Below, piece by piece: positions 1 to 6,501 of a stretch of 16,309 nucleotides of DNA. Every line of letters starts with the position of its first letter. The stretch's first letter is position 1. Source of the DNA: Thermoproteota archaeon (GTDB lineage: Archaea > Korarchaeota > Korarchaeia > Korarchaeales > Korarchaeaceae); the NCBI GenBank assembly GCA_003661365.1, contig QMVZ01000020.1, positions 1 to 16,309 on the forward strand. The letters run 5' to 3'. The position numbers were made by a program, and so were the translations under genes. The notes below the pieces were generated by a model. The model was not told the origin of the DNA. It ran no database searches and was given only the letters and a program-made list of their open reading frames with translations.

Positions 1-139
1 CCCACCCCATTGAAATAGCAGCCAAAGAACCATAGGCAACGGAGCCCCCTAACCTTTCCCTTAACTTTCTCCCTTCATAAAATACCTCATCGATTGTAAG
101 ATGACCTAATGCTAGAAATCTCCTCATTCTAATCTCCAT
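1..139 (-). CDS. PfkB-family carbohydrate/nucleoside kinase, N-terminal part (cut by left window edge)
   Basis: Only the first 46 codons are inside the window. From an ATG at 139 the frame is open to the left edge and encodes a typical PfkB-family start: a first beta strand (FLALGHLTIDEV, residues 8-19), a short insert, then RLGGSVAYGSLAA (29-41). This matches the family's GG-x-x-x-N/Y-x-A motif, where the sugar or nucleoside binds. A strong Shine-Dalgarno (AAGGTGA, 144-150) sits 4 nt before the ATG and decides the start. The gene lies 116 bases downstream of the complete PfkB gene, on the same strand. The family phosphorylates sugars or nucleosides on a hydroxymethyl or anomeric oxygen; the substrate cannot be told from this fragment. 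The YGS variant where ribokinases have GAN suggests it is not a classical ribokinase. The catalytic GAGD motif lies outside the window. Confidence 0.82.
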   Translation of the reverse strand, partial: MEIRMRRFLALGHLTIDEVFYEGRKLRERLGGSVAYGSLAAISMGW

Positions 140-255
140 CTGATCACCTTAAGGCTGGATGATCGTGACCTGAGAAGCTTCACCTAGATTTCTTGACTTG
201 GAAAGACTCGGTTGTAAATCTCTTTTTGTAAGAAAAGGTGCGCATACGATAAAGG
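140..255. other. Intergenic spacer between two PfkB genes
   Basis: This 116-base spacer separates the stop of the complete PfkB gene from the start of the partial one. Apart from the Shine-Dalgarno at 144-150 I see no clear TATA box, hairpin or long oligo-T tract on the transcribed (minus) strand. Whether the partial kinase has its own promoter or is read through from the PfkB-BtpA operon cannot be decided by eye. Confidence 0.5.
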
Positions 256-1197
256 TTATTCCGATAAAAGGGGCCTTAAATCTGGCCATCTTTCAACGAG
301 TTGTTTTAACTTTGGAAGGTGCCGAGCCCCTCTTCCCTCACATTTATAGCCGGCTACGGCATTTCCTAACTCACAGGCTTCTGGTGGATTGAGGCCCTTA
401 GAAATTCCGAATAGGAAGCCAGCATTGAAGGCGTCTCCTGCTCCAGTTGTGTCTTCTACTTCCACCTTCTTGGCAGGAATTAACTCTGTACCATCATCCC
501 ATACCACTAAACACCCACGCTTACCCATCTTGACTACCAAGACATCTGCTTCTAACCTTTTTCTAAGATCCTCGAACTCCTTTTTGTCAAATTCTCTGCA
601 CAAAGACCTTGCTTCTATCTCATTTGAAGTGCAGTAATTTATCAAACCCTTTAGTTGAAGGATTTTTGCCCTTCCCTGAAATGCAATTCCCTCCATGTCA
701 ACTGACGTAGAAACGCCAGATTTTCTTGCAATTTTAAGCAATGAAATGGCGTGAGGGAACTCTTCAGGATCCATCAAGGAGTAGCCAGACACATGGACAT
801 GTGACACATCTGAAACTGCTTTTAGAACTTCCTTTGTTGCCTGAAACTTCTTGTTTGCACCTCTGCTTCCCAAGATGGTTCTTTCACCTTCCTTATCCAC
901 AAAAATGAACATAAAACCTGTTAGTTCATTCTCCCTTACTTGCACCAGGGTTAAATCAACACCTTCTTCTCTCATCTCCTTGAGGACATAGTCACCCCAG
1001 GGATCTCCTCCAATAGCTCCAGCAAGCTTTACTTCCGCATTTAACCTAGCTAAGGCCACTGCAATGTTGGCACCAACACCGCCTCCGCAGATCTCCACGT
1101 TTTCGGAGACGGCTATGCTTCCTTTTTGAGGATAGCTTTCTCCATACATGATGATGTCAACATCTATGTCCCCAAGGATCAGAAAGGATCCACTCAG
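256..1197 (-). CDS. PfkB-family carbohydrate/nucleoside kinase (probable CTG start)
   Basis: A 313-residue PfkB-family kinase: beta strand 1 (FLILGDIDVDII, 5-16), the substrate motif CGGGVGANIAVALA (37-50) and the C-terminal signature DTTGAGDAF (about 249-257), with D255 as expected catalytic base. Length is normal for ribokinase-like enzymes. The first ATG (1149) would remove strand 1 and its conserved GD, which the family needs. The frame upstream has no ATG, GTG or TTG before a stop at 1216-1218, but it has a CTG at 1197 placed 9 nt after a very strong Shine-Dalgarno (1207-1217). I therefore extend the gene to CTG; a start at 1149 remains possible. It begins 4 bases after the BtpA stop, so the two are co-transcribed. 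Known substrates in the family include ribose, nucleosides, ribose 1-phosphate and fructose phosphates. Here the neighbourhood favours a nucleoside or pentose (phosphate), but the exact one is unknown. Confidence 0.85.
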   Translation of the reverse strand: MSGSFLILGDIDVDIIMYGESYPQKGSIAVSENVEICGGGVGANIAVALARLNAEVKLAGAIGGDPWGDYVLKEMREEGVDLTLVQVRENELTGFMFIFVDKEGERTILGSRGANKKFQATKEVLKAVSDVSHVHVSGYSLMDPEEFPHAISLLKIARKSGVSTSVDMEGIAFQGRAKILQLKGLINYCTSNEIEARSLCREFDKKEFEDLRKRLEADVLVVKMGKRGCLVVWDDGTELIPAKKVEVEDTTGAGDAFNAGFLFGISKGLNPPEACELGNAVAGYKCEGRGARHLPKLKQLVERWPDLRPLLSE

Positions 1198-1201
1198 AAG
1201 C

Positions 1202-2068
1202 CTATTCCCCCCTCCTTATTCGCTTAACTTCTTCCATCAACCGTTTAACTCTATCTAGCTCCACAGGATTCTGTGTCACTCCACCAACTTTGAAGTACGT
1301 GCCAACAATTGCGCCATCTGCATATTTGAAGAAATCTCTAACATTTGACGGGTTAACTCCACTTCCAACGAGTAACGGTTTGTTTGGTAGAAACTCCCTA
1401 ACCCTTCTTACCTTTTCAACGCTTGGTGACTTCCCAGTCATTCTCCCCGTAACTATAAGGGCGTCGGCCATGTAGAAATCCAACCATTCAGCATGTTTCT
1501 CCAAATCTATACCGGGGAACATAACCGCATGCTTCTTAGTCACGTCAGCGAAGAGCTTAACGTGGTCTGCATGCAAGAACTTTCTCATTCTTAGTAGCTT
1601 GGCACAAACTCCGTGGTCGAACTCTCCAGTGTCCCAAACAAGGGCTCCAGCTAGGAGACATACCCTTATGAACTTGGCCCCAGAAGCAACGGCTATGGCA
1701 AGCTCTCCCTTCCATCCATTGTGTACAATGTTGACTCCTACTGGGACTGAGGACTCTTTGATTACTTCCCTCGTAGCCACAGCCATAGATGCTATCTCTT
1801 CTGGAGGAACATTTTCTGCCACAAAATACGGAAGATCCCACATGTTCTCGACTATAAGGCCGTCTACTCCTCCTTCCTGCAACAATTTTGCGTCTCTAAG
1901 GGCGAATTCAATAATTGAATCCATGCTCTCTCCTTCATAGGCTACAGAACCTGGTAGTGGCGGTAAATGAACCATTCCTATGATGGCTTTATCAACTTCG
2001 AAGAGTTCTGAAATAGACTTCATCCTTTTCCCGTAAAACCTACGAGCCCAATCCACCTCAAAGTCCAA
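1202..2068 (-). CDS. btpA: BtpA-family TIM-barrel protein
   Basis: A 288-residue member of the BtpA/SgcQ family (full family length). Seen in order: GMVHLPPLPG (31-40), VENMWD (73-78), VGVNIVHNG (110-118), ADVTKKHA (174-181), VTGRMTG (206-212), LVGSGVNPSN (233-242) and IVGTYFK (254-260). The last two resemble the C-terminal phosphate-binding loops of sugar-phosphate TIM barrels. The family name comes from a cyanobacterial photosystem I biogenesis factor, which cannot be the role in this organism. The E. coli relative SgcQ sits in a putative sugar operon, and the enzymatic activity is not established to my knowledge. The start is TTG at 2068 with GAGGAGGG (2075-2082) 6 nt upstream. The stop is 4 bases from the PfkB start, so kinase and barrel form one operon. 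I infer that it binds or converts a phosphorylated sugar made by the kinase. Confidence 0.9.
   Translation of the reverse strand: MDFEVDWARRFYGKRMKSISELFEVDKAIIGMVHLPPLPGSVAYEGESMDSIIEFALRDAKLLQEGGVDGLIVENMWDLPYFVAENVPPEEIASMAVATREVIKESSVPVGVNIVHNGWKGELAIAVASGAKFIRVCLLAGALVWDTGEFDHGVCAKLLRMRKFLHADHVKLFADVTKKHAVMFPGIDLEKHAEWLDFYMADALIVTGRMTGKSPSVEKVRRVREFLPNKPLLVGSGVNPSNVRDFFKYADGAIVGTYFKVGGVTQNPVELDRVKRLMEEVKRIRRGE
1207..1217 (-). promoter_or_regulatory. Strong Shine-Dalgarno supporting a CTG start
   Basis: On the minus strand the sequence AAGGAGGGGGG lies inside the last codons of the BtpA gene and ends 9 nt before a CTG at 1197. It is the strongest ribosome-binding site in the window. It has no ATG, GTG or TTG at usable distance in the kinase frame, which is why the CTG is proposed as the initiation codon. 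Confidence 0.6.
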
Positions 2069-2198
2069 GGTTAACCCTCCTCTAGCATGCTCTGAAATTT
2101 AATTGAAAAAGTTAGAGATCATTGGCTGATTGGATGGCTTTATCAACCTCTTGGTCTCAGTATCAAAGATTATCTTTTAGCTCACGAAGAACCGTTCA
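2069..2198. promoter_or_regulatory. Divergent promoter region, btpA-pfkB and first amidohydrolase
   Basis: The 130 bases separate two divergent transcripts. For the minus-strand operon an AT-rich stretch (about 2095-2108, TCAATTAAATTT on that strand) could be the TATA element ahead of the GAGGAGGG site. For the plus-strand amidohydrolase no Shine-Dalgarno precedes the ATG at 2199. A TATA-like run (TTATCTTTTA, about 2170-2179) is about 25 nt before that ATG, which fits a leaderless transcript. Both boxes are weak matches judged by eye. Confidence 0.4.
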
Positions 2199-3530
2199 AT
2201 GTGCGATATCTTGATCAAGAATGCATATGTAATAACTATGGGTTCTGATGATAGGGTCTTGCGGGATGGAGCTATAGCAATTGAGGGAAACAGGATCTTA
2301 GATGTAGGCTCCTCAAAAGAGATTATGACGTCCTATGATGCGAAGGAAGAGATTGACGCTAGAGATATGATAGCCATTCCTGGTCTTATTAACGCCCATA
2401 CCCATATAGCAATGTGTATCATATCAAGGATAGGCAGGGAGCTAAAGGACAGACTGTACAGAATTTATTGGCCGATGGAGAAAGCCTGGATTCCAGAAGA
2501 TTGTTATAAAGCGGCTCTTATGGGGGCAGCAGAAGCTCTTCTCTTTGGAACTACTTGTGTAGTTGATCATTACTTCTTCATGGAAGAGATAGCTAAGGCG
2601 ACAACGGAGTTAGGAATTAGAGGAGTCTTGGGACACACAATAATGACAGAAGATGGCCCCTGGGTTGGAAAATCTGAATTCGAGGAGGGTGTTAACTTCG
2701 TTAAGAGGTGGAAGGAAAAGCATCCACTCGTATTCCCTTGCTTGGCTCCTCACGCCCCCGATACGGTCAGTCCTGATTGGTTAGAGGAACTAAGGAAGAT
2801 AGCAAACGAGCAAAACGTCAAGATCCACATGCATCTCTCTCAATCGATGAGAGAGGTTAGAAAAGTTAGAGGCCCATGGGGTCGAGGTGCCAGAAGTCCT
2901 GTTGATTTGCTTCATAGGCTTAAAGTCCTTGGACCAGACTTGATTGCTGTACACTGTATACATATAGATGAACAAGACATGAAGCTTCTTTCTCAAACCG
3001 GTACAAATGTTGTTTACTGTCCGTCAACATATGCCTTGGGCGGAAGTTATGCAAACGCTGCTAAAATGATAGAATCAGGAATTAGGGTCTTAATAGGAAC
3101 TGATGCTAGGCCAGCAGATATGATAGGAGAGATGAGAGCTGCAGCTATGACTCAGAGGCAACTTACCGGAAATCCTTCCGCAATGGGATTCAAGGACCTG
3201 CTTAAAATGGCTACCATTGATGCTGCCGAGGCATTGGGCTTAGGAGATAAGCTAGGCTCTATAGAAAAGGGAAAATTAGCAGATCTAATCCTAATAAGTA
3301 TGAAGAGGCCTCATATGAACCCCAGATTCGACCCTTGCGCTAATGTTATTTACAATGCTTTAGGATCTGATGTCGACACCGTCATAGTTGATGGCAAGAT
3401 CGTTGTTAAGAGAGGATCTCTCACTAAACTCGATGTAGAGTCCGTTGTATCCTTAGGTAGGGAAGCAGCAAGAGACCTCGTGCGAAGAGCCACCGAAATA
3501 GATCCAAGCCTTAAACAACTAGTTAACTGA
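2199..3530 (+). CDS. Amidohydrolase, MTA/SAH deaminase-like, with altered catalytic residue
   Basis: A 443-residue metal-dependent hydrolase of the TRZ/ATZ-MTA/SAH deaminase group: N-terminal beta sandwich strand (DILIKNAYVITM), metal motif AHTH (H67, H69), APHAP (H185), HMHLSQ (metal H212), VHCIH (H252/H255) and metal GTD (D302), then the C-terminal strand VDTVIVDGKIV. All metal ligands are present. However, the family's HxxE glutamate, which handles protons during deamination, is glutamine here (Q215, codon CAA at 2841-2843), and the usual GTDG-x-x-SN is GTDARPAD. It shares the unusual DHYFFM segment (residues 123-128) with the amidohydrolase at 6502-7845, so the two are paralogues. A purine nucleoside or base deaminase origin is likely. 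Given the substitutions the activity may be changed (different leaving group), reduced or lost. The frame is intact, so it is not an obvious pseudogene. Confidence 0.88.
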   Translation: MCDILIKNAYVITMGSDDRVLRDGAIAIEGNRILDVGSSKEIMTSYDAKEEIDARDMIAIPGLINAHTHIAMCIISRIGRELKDRLYRIYWPMEKAWIPEDCYKAALMGAAEALLFGTTCVVDHYFFMEEIAKATTELGIRGVLGHTIMTEDGPWVGKSEFEEGVNFVKRWKEKHPLVFPCLAPHAPDTVSPDWLEELRKIANEQNVKIHMHLSQSMREVRKVRGPWGRGARSPVDLLHRLKVLGPDLIAVHCIHIDEQDMKLLSQTGTNVVYCPSTYALGGSYANAAKMIESGIRVLIGTDARPADMIGEMRAAAMTQRQLTGNPSAMGFKDLLKMATIDAAEALGLGDKLGSIEKGKLADLILISMKRPHMNPRFDPCANVIYNALGSDVDTVIVDGKIVVKRGSLTKLDVESVVSLGREAARDLVRRATEIDPSLKQLVN

Positions 3531-3777
3531 CTTGATTAACCTATACTGTAATTTACACAATGTTAGTATCTGTAAGGTGGATTATTGATTACAGCTTCAC
3601 GTCCTAATATTTGATTTGAAACAAGAAAATGATTAAAAGCGTCCGAACACTCTTTACTCCTGAGAAAAACGTTAGAGATGGGTGTTTCGCTAACTTAAAG
3701 TAATGACAATTTGTGACTAATTGTTAAAATTGGATGTAAAATATGACGTCTTAGAACTTCGAAATAGGGGATACTCA
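3531..3777. other. Intergenic region ahead of the ABC exporter, with clustered TGTAA motifs
   Basis: About 247 bases without a convincing gene (the longest ATG frame seen around 3559 is 15 codons). It holds a cluster of CTGTAA/TTACAG half-sites: CTGTAATTTACA (3546-3557, containing the perfect 5+1+5 inverted repeat TGTAA-T-TTACA), CTGTAA (3570-3575) and TTACAG (3589-3594). Nearer the gene are a TATA-like TTAAAAT (3724-3730) and a Shine-Dalgarno AGGGG (3766-3770). The cluster could be a regulator site for the exporter or the 3' region of the amidohydrolase; neither is shown. Confidence 0.4.
3724..3730 (+). promoter_or_regulatory. Candidate TATA box of the ABC exporter operon
   Basis: TTAAAAT lies about 50 nt before the chosen ATG (3778). 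Initiation about 25 nt downstream would give a short leader containing the AGGGG ribosome site at 3766-3770. A box here would fall inside the gene if translation began at the upstream TTG (3721), which is one reason to prefer 3778. This is a weak consensus match. Confidence 0.35.
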
Positions 3778-4797
3778 ATGTCAGAAGAAGATTCAATAAT
3801 AGCAAGAAATCTCAGAAAGATTTACTCGACTTACTTAAGAAAGGGACTGATTAAGAGGGAGAGACAAGAGGTCCATGCGCTAAAAGGAGTCTCCTTTTCA
3901 GTAAAAAGAGGAGAAGTTTTCGGCCTTCTAGGACCAAATGGTGCTGGTAAAACCACAACTGTCAAGATTCTCAGTACTCTCCTCCTTCCAGACGGTGGAG
4001 AAGCCAGAATATTGGGTTTTGATGTCGTAAAAGATGCTTCTAAGGTTAGAAAGTTGATTGGAGTCTCGCTAACAGTAGAAAAAGGATTCTTTTGGAAGCT
4101 CACAGGAAGGGAAAATCTGACTTACTTTGGAATGCTTTATGGCTTAGATGGTCAAGAGCTAAGGGCAAGCGTACAACAATGCCTTGAACTAGTTGGCTTA
4201 ACGAGCCTAGGAGTAGCAGATAAGCTTTATGAAGAGTATTCTTTGGGAATGAAGGCCAGACTAAGCATAGCCAGAGCTCTGATAACCGATCCTGAGGTGC
4301 TGATCCTTGATGAACCAACGTTGGGCCTAGATCCTCCATCGGCAAGAACTCTGAGGGAGCTTCTAGTCGAGTTAGCCCATAAAAAAGGGAAGACTGTACT
4401 TGTAACAACTCACAACATGTTTGAGGCTGAGATCTTGTGCGATAGGGTGGCAATCATAAATGAAGGTAAGATCGTAGCACTAGATGAGGTTGAGAAACTA
4501 AAAAGACGTTTAGCGGGTAAAGTCTCATTAGAGATCATTGCAGCTCCACCAGCCAAAGTTCCAGTTACTTCACTTATAGAAACAGTAAGATCGCTCATAG
4601 GCGCTCCATCCAAAGCCTTCCCCGAAAATGGACTGGTGAGGCTAAAAGTAGTTCAGCCTCTGGAAAGGGTAGAAGAGACAACTTCAAGGGTGTTGGATAT
4701 TCTCCATAGGAAGGGATGCAAAATCAGAAGGGTGGAAGTAAAAGAACCTAACCTAGAGGATGTATTCATCCATTTAACTGGAAGAAAAGGATTCTGA
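3778..4797 (+). CDS. ABC-2 type transporter, ATP-binding subunit
   Basis: A 339-residue ABC ATPase of the daunorubicin/CcmA-type export class. Walker A GPNGAGKTT (52-60), signature YSLGMKAR (154-161, the usual exporter variant of LSGGQ), Walker B VLILDEP (174-180), D-loop GLDP and switch histidine H212 are all visible. The Q-loop position reads TVEKGFFWKLTG with no glutamine. A C-terminal domain of about 100 residues follows, normal for this class. The frame is open up to a TTG at 3721, but ATG 3778 has AGGGG 7 nt upstream and begins at the usual distance from the nucleotide-binding domain. The two permease genes follow at 12 and 2 bases, giving a complete exporter. It would energise export of a lipid, drug or other small molecule, or membrane-linked cargo. 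The cargo is unknown, and the surrounding nucleoside genes do not settle it. Confidence 0.92.
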   Translation: MSEEDSIIARNLRKIYSTYLRKGLIKRERQEVHALKGVSFSVKRGEVFGLLGPNGAGKTTTVKILSTLLLPDGGEARILGFDVVKDASKVRKLIGVSLTVEKGFFWKLTGRENLTYFGMLYGLDGQELRASVQQCLELVGLTSLGVADKLYEEYSLGMKARLSIARALITDPEVLILDEPTLGLDPPSARTLRELLVELAHKKGKTVLVTTHNMFEAEILCDRVAIINEGKIVALDEVEKLKRRLAGKVSLEIIAAPPAKVPVTSLIETVRSLIGAPSKAFPENGLVRLKVVQPLERVEETTSRVLDILHRKGCKIRRVEVKEPNLEDVFIHLTGRKGF

Positions 4798-4809
4798 GAG
4801 GGATCTAAG

Positions 4810-5622
4810 ATGGCTCTGAGAACATTATTCAAGTCTGGCGTTGTGCTTGACATATACTTCTTTAAGAACAATAGGTCAGCGTTTCTATTCACGCTTATCT
4901 GGCCGTATCTAACTTTAACACTGATAATAGGTATGGGATACCTGTTCGGTAGCGCTGAATCCTTCAAACAAAACGTAGGTGTTTCGGTAGATCCACTGAT
5001 GTACTTTATTGCCTCTACTCTAGCAACTATGGTGTCTCTAGATGTTATGTGGGGGATTGGTGGAAGCGTTTTGGAACACAGATGGATAGGAACCCTGCCG
5101 TACATACTTCTGTCTCCTAACAGAACGTCAATCACTTTAGTTCTGACCTATATTCCTAGATACCTGCTAAACGCAGGTATTCAACTTGCCGAGTTTGCTC
5201 CTCTTATCTTTGTAGTGGAGGGATTCTACGGAGGATTATTTAGGCTTAGCATAGTGATTCTCGCTATAACTTTAGGTATGTTACCTTTGTTGGGGTTTTC
5301 TGCACTTTTCACGTCGTTCTTACTTTCTATTAAGGAAGAATCAAACGTCCTAGGCTGGCTAAACCCACTTATCCTTCTCTTCTCTGGAGCATTTTATCCT
5401 GCATATCTCCTACCAAGATGGGCTAGAATAATTTCCAAAGCTCTTCCATCTACATACACGATCGAGCTCGCTAGGCTATCGGCCATCATAGGTTCTCCAG
5501 AACTTAGAAAAATTACGTTGCTCATTGGGGCTCTCGTAGCTATGTCTGTTATCTATAACTCAGCCTCAGGACTGTTGATTCAGGCAGGAGAGAGGAAAGC
5601 TATGAGGAAGGGAGCGATATAA
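4810..5622 (+). CDS. ABC-2 type transporter permease (first)
   Basis: A 270-residue membrane protein with about six hydrophobic segments (roughly 25-47, 62-85, 118-138, 142-172, 180-201, 235-257). The segment EHRWIGTLPYILLSP (89-103) is the amphipathic coupling stretch typical of ABC-2 permeases, and LILLFSGAFYPAYLLP (187-202) matches the conserved C-terminal motif of DrrB-like proteins. The ATG follows GAGAGGGA by a short spacer and lies 12 bases after the ATPase stop. It would pair with the next permease and the ATPase as a heterodimeric exporter in the cytoplasmic membrane. Cargo unknown. Confidence 0.88.
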   Translation: MALRTLFKSGVVLDIYFFKNNRSAFLFTLIWPYLTLTLIIGMGYLFGSAESFKQNVGVSVDPLMYFIASTLATMVSLDVMWGIGGSVLEHRWIGTLPYILLSPNRTSITLVLTYIPRYLLNAGIQLAEFAPLIFVVEGFYGGLFRLSIVILAITLGMLPLLGFSALFTSFLLSIKEESNVLGWLNPLILLFSGAFYPAYLLPRWARIISKALPSTYTIELARLSAIIGSPELRKITLLIGALVAMSVIYNSASGLLIQAGERKAMRKGAI

Positions 5623-5624
5623 AG

Positions 5625-6425
5625 TTGAAACCTGTAGCCCTAGTTCGAATGAAAGCAGTCTTATACCTTCATACCATTAGGCTTTGGCGGTACAAATGGT
5701 CATTCTTGAACATGATACTTTCTGAAGCCGCTTGGGTGTTCCTGTTTGTGCTTGGGTCTTTGCTATTTGTACCCAAAGAACAACTGACTACGGTTGTTAA
5801 GGGTGCCTTTTGGGTGATCGTAGCTTGGAGTATGATATCAAACTTCTCTTCACTTGTAGGAGGTTGGATGAGATTTTTCATCTCTATAGGCATGGTGGAA
5901 GAACACTTGCTTAGGGGATTCTCTCCCTTCAAAACTTTGCTTGGGAGACTTGTCACGGGCTCTACTGTAATAATATCCTCTCTTCTATTCATGGCAGTGT
6001 TGGTTAAAGGGGCATTCAATGTTGATCTGCTGACAGTAGATCAAATAGCTCTGCTGATTATAGGCATGGCCTTACTTGCCATAGAGAGCCTTTCTTATGG
6101 CTTTACGGTCGCTGCCATTTCTATGAGAACAAGCGTACCTGGCAATTTGCTTGAAATATTAAATTTAGGGGTCATAGGACTTATGATGATTCCTATTCAC
6201 TCTCTTCCAGAAAGAACAAGACTAATTTACCTGTGCATCCCATACACAGCCCCTTCTCATCTAGTGAAGATAGCAATATCCTCTGTCCCACCTGAGTTAG
6301 TGAGAGAAGCCCTCATCCTCTCCACAATGGTGTGTGTAACCATGCTTATTTTTGCCATACTTGCAATGAAGCTTGCCAATCTTTGGATAAAGAAGAACGG
6401 AGTTAAGGCCATAGGATTTTGGTAG
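5625..6425 (+). CDS. ABC-2 type transporter permease (second)
   Basis: A 266-residue membrane protein with about six hydrophobic segments (roughly 30-50, 60-82, 110-130, 138-165, 172-193, 226-250). EEHLLRGFSPFKTLLGR (92-108) sits at the coupling-helix position and PGNLLEILNLGVIGLMMIP (172-190) replaces the usual proline-rich C-terminal motif. It is more diverged from DrrB than the first permease. The start is TTG at 5625, 2 bases after the preceding stop, with a purine-rich AGGAAGGGAG about 10 nt upstream; an ATG at codon 9 is the alternative. Its place behind an ATPase and an ABC-2 permease makes it the second half of the same channel. Confidence 0.83.
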   Translation: MKPVALVRMKAVLYLHTIRLWRYKWSFLNMILSEAAWVFLFVLGSLLFVPKEQLTTVVKGAFWVIVAWSMISNFSSLVGGWMRFFISIGMVEEHLLRGFSPFKTLLGRLVTGSTVIISSLLFMAVLVKGAFNVDLLTVDQIALLIIGMALLAIESLSYGFTVAAISMRTSVPGNLLEILNLGVIGLMMIPIHSLPERTRLIYLCIPYTAPSHLVKIAISSVPPELVREALILSTMVCVTMLIFAILAMKLANLWIKKNGVKAIGFW

Positions 6426-6501
6426 CGATTCAAAATATACCTTTATTGAGTTCTCAGGCTAACTATTGTGACTTAGATCGTTTGTTCTCTTTATATGAAC
6501 C
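6426..6501. other. Convergent intergenic spacer
   Basis: This 76-base, AT-rich gap separates the exporter operon from the convergent amidohydrolase. I see no stable GC hairpin. Short U-rich stretches on the plus strand (for example GTTCTCTTTAT near 6483-6494) could serve as an archaeal-type terminator, but the case is weak. Confidence 0.35.

Noticed and set aside
198..392. Open frame of 64 codons on the plus strand
   Set aside because: It lies mostly antisense to the 3' end of the PfkB kinase, has no recognisable protein features and no ribosome site.
2111..3679. Nine-base word GTTAGAGAT in two intergenic regions (2111-2119 and 3671-3679), each after a run of A
   Set aside because: Two copies of a short AT-rich word at different distances from genes are not enough to claim a regulatory element.
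3721..3777. TTG at 3721 as start of the ABC ATPase
   Set aside because: It would add 19 residues without family counterpart and place the likely TATA box inside the gene; ATG 3778 has a well-spaced AGGGG.
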